This document shows positions 45,558-55,379 of a stretch of 64,000 nt of DNA, piece after piece. Origin of the DNA: Paenibacillus sp. FSL R10-2734 (GTDB lineage Bacteria; Bacillota; Bacilli; Paenibacillales; Paenibacillaceae); contig NZ_CP150170.1 of assembly GCF_037963865.1 (NCBI RefSeq), positions 4,154,001-4,218,000 of the forward strand, written 5' to 3'. The position numbers and the translations under genes were made by a program. The notes under the pieces are model-generated. The model was not told where the DNA came from. It worked only from the letters and a program-made list of their open reading frames with translations, and did not search any database. The stretch's first letter is position 1. Every line of letters starts with the position of its first letter.

Positions 45558-46306
45558 TTATGTAGCCTGGTACTGAGACTGGATCGAAAAATATACCGCG
45601 TATTTCTCATCGGTAATCTCATACAGCGGTACAAAGCGAAAACCGTTGTCGATTCCTTTGGTACGGAAATATCCAGGGTTCCACCAGCTGTGATTGCGCT
45701 CGCGATCAGGAACCAGCATAGAGTCTGGCTGTTGCGGGTCTCCGATTAGCATTCGGTCGTCCGCAGTCAATCCGGCAAGCAAGATTGGACCATCAAGGAA
45801 GGCATAGGTACCGGAATCGCCGGGCAGAGATTCGGTAACCAGCGATTTTGGCAGTTCTACCCGAACTGTATCCCCATCCTTCCATTCCCGGGTCAACTTA
45901 ACAAAACAAGATTTTTCCCCAATCTTCTGAATCAATTCACCATCATTAACGGTGATAACCGGATTGCCACTTAGCCACCAAGGCAATCGAAGTTTTAGGG
46001 TGAACGTTCTTGCTTCCTGGATGCTTAATGTCAGGTTATAAATGAAACGGTCCGGACGATGGACAGGAATCGGTGGAACATGTACCTTGGTGATCGTGTA
46101 CAATGCTCCAGTCCATCCAAGCTTGTGGTAGTCGCACTGGTTGTTCCACCATTACCGCTGTAACTCCACAACCCGGATTCCAAGTAAAAATTCCGGAGCA
46201 GATTCTCATTGGTCAGGCTCATTATGTATTGCTTGTTCAGGTCAAAGCGCTTCTTGAGCGGACCCGGCAACAGGCGTACACAGCCTACAGAGAAATCCTT
46301 CATCTT
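45558..46306 (-). pseudogene. GH127 beta-L-arabinofuranosidase gene with large internal deletion
   Basis: The start reads KDFSVGCVRLLPGPLKKRFD, then LNKQYIMSLTNENLLRNFYLESGLWSY, the N-terminus of GH127 (formerly DUF1680) enzymes. A second frame (46103-45558) carries FIYNLTLSIQEARTFTLKLRLPWW and VRVELPKSLVTESLPG, their C-terminal beta domain. The (alpha/alpha)6 barrel in between, about 400 residues including the zinc-binding cysteines, is missing, and the halves are out of frame around 46100. Family members are 600-780 residues; about 250 remain. A GGGGGGAAGG still stands before the ATG (46306), so the loss seems recent. GH127 releases beta-L-arabinofuranose. Confidence 0.8.
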
Positions 46307-46321
46307 CATGTGTATCTTCAT

Positions 46322-46734
46322 TTGTCATCCTTCCCCCCTTATTTTGGGTTGTGCGATTCATTGCAAGTTCTATAATTACCACAGTTCCAGATCATTGCTC
46401 CTTAGTTTGAAGCTGCCTTTTTTCAAAAAATAAACGTCATTAATTTGAGGGTGGTTCAATTTCCATGTTTCTTTCTGATGCAGCAACAAAACTTGAAAAC
46501 GCCGACTATAATATATTGTAGCTTTGAGTTTCTCACCATAGTTATAATGAATTATGATAAAATGTTTATTTATTGTTGTTATTTCAATATCCTCCCAGTA
46601 TAAAAAAGGCAGGAACAAGGTTTATCACCTTATTTCCTGCCATTAATTATCACGTCATAACAAACGATATTTCTATCTTGGCCCCATTTTTCTTTCGTAA
46701 AAATTCTGGTACAGACTCTTCATCTCGTATCGTT
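46322..46734. other. Gap holding the GH127 leader and a terminator
   Basis: 413 bp. Besides the terminator at 46603-46641 there is only AT-rich sequence. A minus-strand frame (46376-46618) with a TTG start sits inside the terminator hairpin and has no ribosome site, so it is not called. Confidence 0.5.
46603..46641 (-). terminator. Terminator of the GPH symporter/esterase unit
   Basis: GGCAGGAA-C-AAGG (46608-46620) pairs with CCTT-A-TTTCCTGCC (46628-46641). Six T follow on the minus strand. Confidence 0.85.
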
Positions 46735-48738
46735 TTAGCTCACCACAACCCTAACACGGCAAAGGTTCAACACTTGAGTATACAAGTCACTACTGTTACC
46801 TTCCCTATGAGAACCTGCTCGCAAAACGGGGAAATAAGTACCTGGCTTCGAGAACACATATGGAACCTCCACAACGGCTTGCGATCCCTCTTCATTGACA
46901 TAGTTGACAGTTGACTCATGCGGGAAGGTGGCATCCCCTTCGAAATCCCATTGTGCAGAAACGATCTTTCCCGTGCTAGGTGGTACTTCGATCTTTGCCT
47001 TGAAGATGACCGTTTCGCTAACGGTGACTTCTGCACGCTCTCCACCGTTCGCGGTCAGGTGAATGATTGGCTGAATCCCTTCGCGTTCTGCGGCTGTAGA
47101 AGGAACAATCACCTGCCCATCGATAACCTCGTAATTGGTGTTAGCCGGAGGGGTAATCCCTCTTTCTACCCATGCGCTCAAATCGAGAAGTGCCTGATGC
47201 AAAGCTGGGACATAGCTTATAATATGGAGGCCATCAAGTACATCGTTCGAACTCGTATCGGCGTGTAGTGCGTGATCCACGTACCACAGTCTAAAGCGAT
47301 CGTCCAAATTCTCACATAAGTTCTCTTTGACTTTGGTTCGATACCAGTCGGCTTGCCAAGGGAAAGCGCTCTCATCCATCAACGTCTGCACAACAATCAT
47401 TTTCCCTTCAAAACAGCCGTTTTGAACCGATCCAGCCCCTCCGAAAGCAATGGCAGGCCCCACCAGGAACGGACGCTGCGGATGCAACGGTTCACCGTTC
47501 TCATCGCGAAATTGATCCCAAACGTAGTAATCTGGAGTTGGAACCTGATGTCGATGATAAGTTTGAAGGGCGATATAGTCTGAGTTGTCCAGTACGATTT
47601 CATCACCAGGGTTCACTTTATCCAAATTTTGAACGGATGTGAAAAATCCGAAAGCGGAACCGACCGAAATGTCATTTCCTCTGACTTGACCCAAAGGAAC
47701 CTTAAGACCTTCTGCCTCACCGCTAATAAATCGTATATACGCTCCCTCTAGATATGCATTTCCCTGTGGGACACTTTCCACCTTAAAAGAAGGAACTGTC
47801 TCCTCGCCTTCTGTAAGCATTTTCCAGGCTTCATCAACGCCCATGTTGACCGCTCCATCGCTATTTGACGCTTTGCTCATTCGCGGTTTGATTATCTCCG
47901 TTATGACTGTCTTATGCTGAAGGCGTGCACGAGAAGCAGAACTGTCGGGATCAGCCCCAAGATAACCCGGAAGGGTCCAGAAATCATAAAAAAAGGTAGG
48001 ATCCATCTGCATAACGCCGGGTGTCAGAACCGTAAGTGCACCATCACCGATTTCTTTATAGGCAAACCATGCCTTAGGTGGGAAACCTAATCGAGTCACT
48101 TCTTCGAGCGCTTGTCTCTCCTCTTCGTTCAATCCGGCATACATATCGCCACTACCACCTGGCTCTAACGCGTCATTGATGGCTCCAAATTTATCCTTGA
48201 GTATTCGCATGGCGTGAACGCGAGCTGTAAATACATTAGGAATGGCCATAGGAGACCCGATTACAAAAGGTACTGCCCCATCCCAAACACCAGTCGTATT
48301 TTCCATGAAGCTTATTGTCTTGAATCCACCTCCGCTACCTCCGTAAATATAACCATATGGGCGGTGCGGGCCGAATATTTCAGCCGCTTTAGTTCGAGAA
48401 TATTGCGCCACAGCAGCGCTTGCACGATATACAAGAGTAACATCGGAGGACATTCCACCCATATTGGTTTCCACTAAATAAGCACCGCTCGAGATGGCAA
48501 AGCCTATTTTATTGTCTATGCCTTCTATATGACTTTGAGCTGCATTTTCGCTGCCCTGTACAGGATAGACCGGTTGAAAAAAACGTCCTTGATAATTTTC
48601 TTTAAGTGGGTAATAGAACGAGAATTTCGTTTCAGTTCCCTCGAATCCTCCGTGTATGTATCGATGGCGGACTGGTACATCTCTCCACTCATCGATATCT
48701 ATGTAGGGGTTCTGGAATTGATCTTCATGTGTTGACAT
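46735..48738 (-). CDS. Alpha/beta-hydrolase (tannase/feruloyl-esterase-like) with PKD-like C-terminus
   Basis: A 667-residue protein without signal peptide. RPYGYIYGGSGGGFKTISFMENTTGVWDGAVPF carries a GGSGGG nucleophile elbow, with a family-like lid rich in Gly and aromatic residues. A later WYVDHALHAD contains a plausible catalytic His. These features recall the tannase/feruloyl esterase family, but overall similarity is modest. The last ~110 residues (VIFKAKIEVPPSTGKIVSAQWDFEGDATFP ... YVFSKPGTYFPVLR) form a PKD-like domain, unusual in a cytosolic enzyme. Its start overlaps the end of the symporter gene by 14 bp, so the two are translated together. Likely trims acyl groups from an imported glycoside. 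Confidence 0.6.
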   Translation of the reverse strand: MSTHEDQFQNPYIDIDEWRDVPVRHRYIHGGFEGTETKFSFYYPLKENYQGRFFQPVYPVQGSENAAQSHIEGIDNKIGFAISSGAYLVETNMGGMSSDVTLVYRASAAVAQYSRTKAAEIFGPHRPYGYIYGGSGGGFKTISFMENTTGVWDGAVPFVIGSPMAIPNVFTARVHAMRILKDKFGAINDALEPGGSGDMYAGLNEEERQALEEVTRLGFPPKAWFAYKEIGDGALTVLTPGVMQMDPTFFYDFWTLPGYLGADPDSSASRARLQHKTVITEIIKPRMSKASNSDGAVNMGVDEAWKMLTEGEETVPSFKVESVPQGNAYLEGAYIRFISGEAEGLKVPLGQVRGNDISVGSAFGFFTSVQNLDKVNPGDEIVLDNSDYIALQTYHRHQVPTPDYYVWDQFRDENGEPLHPQRPFLVGPAIAFGGAGSVQNGCFEGKMIVVQTLMDESAFPWQADWYRTKVKENLCENLDDRFRLWYVDHALHADTSSNDVLDGLHIISYVPALHQALLDLSAWVERGITPPANTNYEVIDGQVIVPSTAAEREGIQPIIHLTANGGERAEVTVSETVIFKAKIEVPPSTGKIVSAQWDFEGDATFPHESTVNYVNEEGSQAVVEVPYVFSKPGTYFPVLRAGSHREGNSSDLYTQVLNLCRVRVVVS

Positions 48739-50197
48739 TTGAATTACCTCCTGCAGGGTAGTTATTGTTTGTTAAATCATCTAGAACGTCACTGTTATCT
48801 GTAAGTTTCTTTCTTTCAATTAGTTCATATGAGATTTGGGCTTGCTTCTCTTCTGAAAGATCAAACCATTTAATACATATTGCAAAAGCACCAATCAAAC
48901 CAGGTAGAACCCCTACGATAACTCTCAGTCCAAATAGTGTTGTACTACTCTGCTCCACGCCTGGAACATATCCGATCACGGTTAGCGCACCAGCAGCAAT
49001 TGCACCTGATATTGCCGTAGCAAAAGTTTGTATAAATCCGTTAAAAGAACTCATAAATGCATTTAAGTTAAGTCCACTTTTCCACTCCGTGTAATCAATT
49101 GCCGCTGGCATCAACGCTCCTTGTGCCGGGCTACCAAAACCACCAAATAGACTAGTCACAACCGAGACTGCGATATGAATCATTAGACCAGTTTGATTTT
49201 GTGGGATGAATAACATGATCGGACATGCTGCCAAATTGATGACAACACCTGCTAGTACGGTATTTCTCAACCCAAAACGTTTGATGATCTTTTGACTAAA
49301 GGCTACGCCTATCAGGGTTGGAATCAGAACAACAATCCCCATAATAGTCATTAAGCCTTCATTGTTGAAAAAATATTTATAAAAATGAATTTGAACACCA
49401 GACCGGAGACCGGATGATAGAGCGGTTGAAAACAAATAAATATATAAGATTACTGCATATTTGTTCGTGAAAGTAGCAGATAACATTTGCTTAATCGAAG
49501 GCGACTTCTCTCCTCGATTTGCAGTTACTACATATCTTTCTTTTATTTTTAAAGACTGAAAGATGGATATGATTATGGTAAAGACAGCAACCGCCATCAT
49601 TAAAATAGAGAAGCCTTTGGCATCATCACCACCGCCTAAAGCTTTATATAATGGGACGATTCCGACTTGAACCATCAAAGCTCCGAGCATAATAAAAAGG
49701 AATCCTAATTGTCCTACGTTTACTCTTTCATCAATTCGCTTCGTAACCGTCGGCACAACAGCAGTGCTGGGGATAGTCATGATAGAGGCAAAAGTACTAT
49801 AAAGGGTATAGGTGACCACCGTATAGATCAATTTTCCAGTATCGCTAAAGTCAGGCACGGTAAAAGTTAACCATCCAACAATACCGAAAGGAATACCTAA
49901 AATCATAAACCAAGGGGTGTATTTCCCCCACGGGGTCTTAATTTTGTCGACTAATGCACCAAAAAAAGGAGCAAATACCGCATCAAAAATACGTACCACA
50001 AGAAATAATGTAGCAACAAACGCTGGGCTGATTTTCATAATGTCCGTGTAGAAGAATAACAGATACATTTGAATGATTTGATAATGAAATGTACTAGGCG
50101 TATTTCCAATTACGAGGGCTAACTTTTCACTTAATTTAAGCTTTGGATGTTCGTTTTCACTGGCTGTCGCTTGTTGGACCGCCTCATCAGTTGCCAT
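48725..50197 (-). CDS. GPH-family sugar:cation symporter
   Basis: A 490-residue membrane protein with 12 predicted helices. The early cytoplasmic loop motif FDAVFAPFFGALVDKIKTPWGKYTPWF and the later FGGFGSPAQGALMPAAIDYTEWKSG are diagnostic of the glycoside-pentoside-hexuronide:cation (MelB/XynP) group. It imports oligosaccharides or glycosides with Na+ or H+. AGGAGG precedes the ATG. It overlaps the esterase-like gene and diverges from an AraC gene by 113 bp, with a cre-like element in between. The second symporter in this window (56697-58139) is a clear paralog. Confidence 0.9.
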   Translation of the reverse strand: MATDEAVQQATASENEHPKLKLSEKLALVIGNTPSTFHYQIIQMYLLFFYTDIMKISPAFVATLFLVVRIFDAVFAPFFGALVDKIKTPWGKYTPWFMILGIPFGIVGWLTFTVPDFSDTGKLIYTVVTYTLYSTFASIMTIPSTAVVPTVTKRIDERVNVGQLGFLFIMLGALMVQVGIVPLYKALGGGDDAKGFSILMMAVAVFTIIISIFQSLKIKERYVVTANRGEKSPSIKQMLSATFTNKYAVILYIYLFSTALSSGLRSGVQIHFYKYFFNNEGLMTIMGIVVLIPTLIGVAFSQKIIKRFGLRNTVLAGVVINLAACPIMLFIPQNQTGLMIHIAVSVVTSLFGGFGSPAQGALMPAAIDYTEWKSGLNLNAFMSSFNGFIQTFATAISGAIAAGALTVIGYVPGVEQSSTTLFGLRVIVGVLPGLIGAFAICIKWFDLSEEKQAQISYELIERKKLTDNSDVLDDLTNNNYPAGGNSNVNT

Positions 50198-50220
50198 ACT
50201 ATTCCTCCTTATCGGTTTTG

Positions 50221-50234
50221 TGTAAGCACTTACA
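50221..50234. promoter_or_regulatory. cre-like (CcpA) site at the first GPH module
   Basis: TGTAAGCACTTACA matches 9 of 10 defined positions of TGNAANCGNTTNCA. It is 24 bp upstream of the symporter start codon. Confidence 0.55.
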
Positions 50235-50310
50235 TTGAGATTATTACATACAATTTTAACTTAATATGGTATGTTACATAGAAAAATCGTACAATTTCGA
50301 GGTGTTCATC

Positions 50311-51549
50311 ATGTTTTCTGCAACTGAGTATCCCAATTTAGCTTATTTGGCAAAATTGATACATGAAAGTCTTCAGCTACCCGTTTTCTATCATGTAAAT
50401 GAAAATCAATCAGAAATTTTGTATTGGAGCACCTTAAAACCAGAACACCCTCTTTTTGTTGATTCAATTGAGCTCTTTCGTACGATTGCTAAGCAAAGTA
50501 GCGGTTTAAGTGGCCCGATTATTCACGTAACAAATTACATGGAGCAATTTGCTGTAGTCCCAGTGAGACGAAATGGACAATGTGACGCCATTTTGGTGAT
50601 CGGTCCAACGATCCGAAAAAAAGCGGATGACTCGTACTTTACCGAACTTTTAAATGATCATGGATCTCAGATGGATGAGCGTTTGAAGTGGCTAGAATAT
50701 TGGGGTAAGCTTCAGACCGTAGACCAAATGCGGTTTCTACATATTTGCGTATCAACAAATTGGATGATGAATCAAGAAGCTCTAGATATAACGGATGTTA
50801 TCCAATTAAAAATGCAATATGGACTGGCGAAGAAACAAAAGAAGATTGAACTCGAACTCTCTGATTGGAGAGAGTATTCTATCTTTCAGGACGGAATTGC
50901 GACCACAAACCAATTACTTGGCTATATTCGCAGTGGGGATAAAACCGAGTTAATGAAGCAACTGGTTAAGTTTATTAATAGCGTTGGTCATATCCGAGAA
51001 AAATCTAGTCGAAGCCAACTGCGGAGCATCAAAAATCTTGCCATTTGTGGTATTACCTTAAGTAGCCGTGCTGCTACCGAGGGAGGGATGTATGATGATT
51101 TAGCGGGTACGCTATGCGACTTGCATATTAAGCATATTGAAGAGCTGAATGAACAGGCATTGGTAGAGGCTGCTGTGCTCGATGCAATCATAGATTTCGC
51201 TGATCGTGTCAGCCAAATCCGTAATAATGGTGTATCCAAAGCTCTTCAAGTAAGCAAGGAATACATCTACTTACATCTGTTTGAAGAAATTACATTACAG
51301 AAGCTTTCAGATGTGTCCGGACTCAATCCAAACTATCTATCACAGCTGTTTAAGAAAGAGTTAGGGTTGACATTGATAAATTACATCCAAAGAGAACGTA
51401 TTGAAGAGGCGAAAAAGCTGCTCGATCTTTCTAATGATACGATTTCTTCGATCGGCATGCGTCTTACTTTCTATGATCAAGCCCATTTCCTAAAAGTATT
51501 CAAGAAACACGCGGGTGTCACACCTAAGCAGTACAGGAACCGAAACTAA
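50311..51549 (+). CDS. AraC-family regulator with long N-terminal sensor (first GPH module)
   Basis: A 412-residue protein from the ATG at 50311, which has GAGGTG 7 nt upstream. The C-terminal ~100 residues are a two-HTH AraC domain (EEITLQKLSDVSGLNPNYLSQLFKK, then ISSIGMRLTFYDQAHFLKVFKKHAGVTPKQY). The first ~300 residues match the sensor region of so-called YSIRK-type AraC regulators, including a shared ITLSSRAATEGGMYDDLAGTLCD segment. No membrane helix is predicted, so the sensor is cytosolic. Divergent from the GPH symporter/esterase unit, the likely target. Paralog of the regulator at 60762. Confidence 0.88.
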   Translation: MFSATEYPNLAYLAKLIHESLQLPVFYHVNENQSEILYWSTLKPEHPLFVDSIELFRTIAKQSSGLSGPIIHVTNYMEQFAVVPVRRNGQCDAILVIGPTIRKKADDSYFTELLNDHGSQMDERLKWLEYWGKLQTVDQMRFLHICVSTNWMMNQEALDITDVIQLKMQYGLAKKQKKIELELSDWREYSIFQDGIATTNQLLGYIRSGDKTELMKQLVKFINSVGHIREKSSRSQLRSIKNLAICGITLSSRAATEGGMYDDLAGTLCDLHIKHIEELNEQALVEAAVLDAIIDFADRVSQIRNNGVSKALQVSKEYIYLHLFEEITLQKLSDVSGLNPNYLSQLFKKELGLTLINYIQRERIEEAKKLLDLSNDTISSIGMRLTFYDQAHFLKVFKKHAGVTPKQYRNRN

Positions 51550-51580
51550 TGCGATATAATTTCAACATATTATAGTAAAA

Positions 51581-51625
51581 AATAAGGCCGCATGTCAGAA
51601 CCGAGGTTCAACATGCGGCCTTATT
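51581..51625. terminator. Bidirectional terminator between AraC gene and glycosidase operon
   Basis: A perfect 15-bp stem AATAAGGCCGCATGT / ACATGCGGCCTTATT. It lies between the stop of the plus-strand AraC gene and the stop of the minus-strand operon and can terminate both. Confidence 0.85.
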
Positions 51626-51645
51626 TAGCCACACAAATAAAAGTG

Positions 51646-52731
51646 CTATTTCATAAAATCTTCTAGTCTCCATTCATCATGCCAGCGTATTACCGGCTTA
51701 TCGCCCTGCCATTCAATTGGTAGCCACACATAAGTAGACTTGCTCGTATTGTCAAAATGCCTTTTTAGCTTTCCGGGTAAGGGTACTGTTTCTTTAGGTG
51801 ATTCATTATTAACATCATTAATTTTATTATTACGTCTTTTCATCCCTCGTTCGATCATTTTCAACGATTTCATTGCCATCCATTGATTCAACTTACCTGG
51901 CTTCCAACGATCTGCACAAGCGATGTATAAATCAGTCCCAGGAATGTTTAACACACATGTAATTTGTGAACTAAAAGAAGTGCCTGTAGGATCACCAATA
52001 TGCGGATCACCCAAGTCCATATATTCTCCATGGAAATCTGTAAATGTTGCTATTTTACTAGGATTGGGCAAATAGCCACTTGTTCCGGAAGTGAACAAAT
52101 AATGTTTGCCATTTCGTTCAAAATGTGCCGGTGCTTCACGTGTATGGGGCGGTAACATTTGCTGAAAATGACGAGAATATTCTTCACTAACTTCCGTATA
52201 ATCATCTGTTAGTGTTGCCGTGACCATCTCGAAATGTGGTCGTTCGAAAATGAAATAAGCTTTATTAGTCTCCTGATCAACATAGAGAGAAAAATCACCC
52301 GAATCCATTTGATATGGTTTATACATTTTATGGACAACTTCATAGGGACCCATAAAATCATCTGCTTGCATAACACTCATAAACTGGCTTGTGGTGCTCG
52401 CCATAATTTTAAGCCACGCCACATATTTTTTTGTTTTCTCACAATAGATGATATGAGGACGGTCCATACAATAAGTCGGATGTAGCGGTGAATGCAAATC
52501 ATCGGGTTGCGGAGGAATAATAAGACCTTTGTCCTCCCAATTATAGAGATCTTTGGACGTATAGCACCTCACCCCCCAATGCCAAACTGTACCAAACGAT
52601 TTCGTATATTCCTTATTCTCACCGTACCAATAGTAAAGACCGTCTTTGAAAAACACGGAAAAACCATGGGCTTGAATAGGTTTTCCGTTGGTGTCAAACC
52701 ATACTTGGCCTGGTTTGATACTATTATTCAT
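51646..52731 (-). CDS. GH43-like glycosyl hydrolase
   Basis: A 361-residue cytosolic protein from the ATG at 52731 (AAGGAG 9 nt upstream). The propeller fold shows in DTNGKPIQAHGFSVFFKDGLYYWYGENK, the opening of GH43-like enzymes of the exo-galactanase group, and in MDRPHIIYCEKTKKYVAWLK and MDSGDFSLYVDQETNKAYFIFE. The Asp-rich general-base position is less clear than in the GH43 at 29861. Insertions near residue 300 (KRRNNKINDVNNESPK) look like a flexible linker. Last gene of the five-gene operon, 41 bp after the GH78 gene. Confidence 0.8.
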   Translation of the reverse strand: MNNSIKPGQVWFDTNGKPIQAHGFSVFFKDGLYYWYGENKEYTKSFGTVWHWGVRCYTSKDLYNWEDKGLIIPPQPDDLHSPLHPTYCMDRPHIIYCEKTKKYVAWLKIMASTTSQFMSVMQADDFMGPYEVVHKMYKPYQMDSGDFSLYVDQETNKAYFIFERPHFEMVTATLTDDYTEVSEEYSRHFQQMLPPHTREAPAHFERNGKHYLFTSGTSGYLPNPSKIATFTDFHGEYMDLGDPHIGDPTGTSFSSQITCVLNIPGTDLYIACADRWKPGKLNQWMAMKSLKMIERGMKRRNNKINDVNNESPKETVPLPGKLKRHFDNTSKSTYVWLPIEWQGDKPVIRWHDEWRLEDFMK

Positions 52732-52772
52732 AAAGAACAACTCCTTCTTGAATAAATCCAAACACGTATGAG

Positions 52773-55364
52773 TTATAGTTCATAAATAAATGTCCCGCAG
52801 GTTACGTCATACGTTTCATTATTTGGCATAATAATTTTTGCATTTGTATTCGAAGGAACCTCGATATGAAAGCGATAACCCGTATTCGTTGCTTCCCATT
52901 TGCTTGCAACAGCTCCATATATACTGTCATATTGCGCGTTGGCATAGGTCAAAGTGCCTCCGGGTATGGGTTGAATGATAAAGGAGTTTTCTCCAGACAT
53001 ACGAATGCCGCCAACTGTATCAAATAGCCATTCACACACTGAACCCGGTGAGTAATGATTACGGCTTGCTTCTCCATTCCAGTTTTCCCATACCGTAGTT
53101 GCCCCTGCTTTTACTTCTGCTAGCCAGCTAGGTGCGTCTTCATTTTCAAGCATTTTATATGCAATATCCGCTCTACCCGCTTCAGTCAATACCGGAAGTA
53201 TAAAAGGCGTGGATAAGAAGCCTGTACCTATATGATAACCACGGTTTTCGACTGCTTTCACAAGCCGATGGCTTACATTTTGTTTCTTTTCTCCACTAAG
53301 AAGACCTAAGGCAAGCGGACGAACTAGTTTTGCTTGACGATCGGTGTCAATAGTGCCACTTTGTAAAAACAACCAATCATATGCTTTTTTAGCACCTTCA
53401 GCGTACTCAGTAAACCGTTTCTCGTCCTCAGATTTTCCCAAAGTACAAGCAATTTCAGCCATATGTGTCATTGTATAATGCAGATAAGCGGTACATTCTT
53501 CCGTACGCCGAGTAGAAGAACTAATTGGACCATCCCCATAATTTTCGGCTTCAAGCCATTCACCAAGATGCATGCCTTTTTCATAGGTGTAACGACTATA
53601 TGGATTCTCATTAGCTTCCAGTACATCTACTGGTCCGGTGTTTTCGATCATATACATCGCGTATTTACGCATAACTGTGTAACAATCGCGAATGATCGAG
53701 AGATCACCGTAACGTTTCCAGTAGCGATAAGGAATGAGAACTACAGCATCACCCCAGCCAACCGATCCTCCAGTAGCTTTATACATCATATCGGCGCCAG
53801 TATAAGGAACTACTGCAGAGGATCTTCCGTCTTCAAATTGACCATCCGCAATATCTAACATCCATTTTCTAAAAAACGGTGCTACATTCATGAAAAAAGC
53901 TCCTGTGTTGAAGAAAACTTGGGCGTCACCTGTCCAGCCAAGCCGTTCGCGTGTAGGACAATCCGTAGGAATATCAAGAAAATTCCCTTTCATACTCCAT
54001 CTAGTATTTTCAAAAAACTTGTTCACATTGTCGTTTGAACATTCGAAATCTCCAGTTTGCTCCAGATCAGAGTACACAGCTATAGCAGAAAATTGTGAAG
54101 CATCGAATTGAACCTCAGTTTCAATTTCTGCATATTGAAAGCCGAATACAGAAAACGCCATTTTATAATTATCCGTGTTTCCGCTACAAATAAATTCAAT
54201 CTCCTGTTTCGGTGTGGGCACTAACTCATCTTTAATCTCACTTGAATTTCCTGTTATCAGCAAAAATTCTGTTTCTTGTCCAAATTCATTTGCCGGTTTT
54301 TTTACTTGAATATTCTCCTGTGTGAATTCTCCATTATCATCCAAAATCTCCCCGCAGCGCAGCTTTATTATCTGTCCTTTCTCTCCTCTTACTGTAAAAG
54401 AGATGAAACCTGCAATATTTTGGCCAAAATCAAGAACTTTTTTACCGTTTGGTGTTGTCATTAATGTAGCTGTAAATACTTCTTTCTCACGAACGTCTAC
54501 ATTCATGGATGCCGTAGGGACTCTATCTTCTGGTACAACTATTGCATTTCCACTATAACTAGGCACTTTAGAAGCATCATACACTTCGCCATCTTTAAGA
54601 TCAGCAAAACGAAGTGGGCCGTCATTGCTCCATCTGAAGTGCTCATCGCTAATCATCGTTTCAGTCGTACCGTCAGCATAGTGAACTTCAAGCTGGCAAA
54701 GCAACTTGGTTTGGCGTCCAAATACGTTGGTCAAACCAAAACACCCAATAGAGCCACGGTACCATCCATCAGCTAATTGAATTTCTAATGTGTTGTCATT
54801 ATTTAACATACTTGTTACGTCATATGCTTGGTATTGCAATCGATAACGATAATCCGTGCAACCCGGGGCTAAGCAGAAATCTCCCACCTTTAAACCATTT
54901 ATTTTAGCTTCATACAGACCATTAGCTGTAATATACAATCGTGCCTTTTTGATTTCACTCTCCGCCAAAAACTCTAGTTTGAAGCAATCTACCGGATAAC
55001 GAGTGTTGTTCTCGGGAGAATAGTTACCAGAAATCCATTTTGCACGCCAATCCTCTTCTTCAAGCAATCCCATTTCAAAAGATGAAGTAACCCATTCACC
55101 TTCTCCATCGTTTTCATCCCACAATTTCACAGACCAATATACAACATCACGACTATGAAGAGTTTGACCGTCATAACGAATATGAGTCATTGACGCTGAA
55201 GACACTTTTCCACTATCCCATATTACTGAATCATTGCAAATGGCTTGAATTTGATAAGCTGTCTGTTTTACTCCACCGTCACATTTCCAAAAAAATCTAG
55301 GATTCAATATATCAAGTGTCACCGGATTTGCTAGGTACTCTGTTTTCAAATGAATGGCTCTCAT
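52773..55364 (-). CDS. Alpha-L-rhamnosidase, GH78
   Basis: An 863-residue cytosolic enzyme with the complete GH78 set of domains. The catalytic block DCPTRERLGWTGDAQ is at D468-D480, with E473 and D480 as the usual acid cluster, and E760 in TTVWENWNG is the partner glutamate. The C-terminal domain reads IIQPIPGGTLTYANAQYDSIYG. It shares the layout of the GH78 at 8859 but differs widely in sequence, so the two are old paralogs. It lies 15 bp after the GH1 gene and 41 bp before the GH43-like gene. Probably removes terminal rhamnose from the imported glycoside. Confidence 0.93.
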   Translation of the reverse strand: MRAIHLKTEYLANPVTLDILNPRFFWKCDGGVKQTAYQIQAICNDSVIWDSGKVSSASMTHIRYDGQTLHSRDVVYWSVKLWDENDGEGEWVTSSFEMGLLEEEDWRAKWISGNYSPENNTRYPVDCFKLEFLAESEIKKARLYITANGLYEAKINGLKVGDFCLAPGCTDYRYRLQYQAYDVTSMLNNDNTLEIQLADGWYRGSIGCFGLTNVFGRQTKLLCQLEVHYADGTTETMISDEHFRWSNDGPLRFADLKDGEVYDASKVPSYSGNAIVVPEDRVPTASMNVDVREKEVFTATLMTTPNGKKVLDFGQNIAGFISFTVRGEKGQIIKLRCGEILDDNGEFTQENIQVKKPANEFGQETEFLLITGNSSEIKDELVPTPKQEIEFICSGNTDNYKMAFSVFGFQYAEIETEVQFDASQFSAIAVYSDLEQTGDFECSNDNVNKFFENTRWSMKGNFLDIPTDCPTRERLGWTGDAQVFFNTGAFFMNVAPFFRKWMLDIADGQFEDGRSSAVVPYTGADMMYKATGGSVGWGDAVVLIPYRYWKRYGDLSIIRDCYTVMRKYAMYMIENTGPVDVLEANENPYSRYTYEKGMHLGEWLEAENYGDGPISSSTRRTEECTAYLHYTMTHMAEIACTLGKSEDEKRFTEYAEGAKKAYDWLFLQSGTIDTDRQAKLVRPLALGLLSGEKKQNVSHRLVKAVENRGYHIGTGFLSTPFILPVLTEAGRADIAYKMLENEDAPSWLAEVKAGATTVWENWNGEASRNHYSPGSVCEWLFDTVGGIRMSGENSFIIQPIPGGTLTYANAQYDSIYGAVASKWEATNTGYRFHIEVPSNTNAKIIMPNNETYDVTCGTFIYEL

Positions 55365-55379
55365 AGTAATCCCTCACTT

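Noticed and set aside
46376..46618. 80-codon minus-strand frame
   Set aside because: Starts with TTG inside the terminator hairpin of the upstream unit and has no Shine-Dalgarno; AT-rich chance frame.
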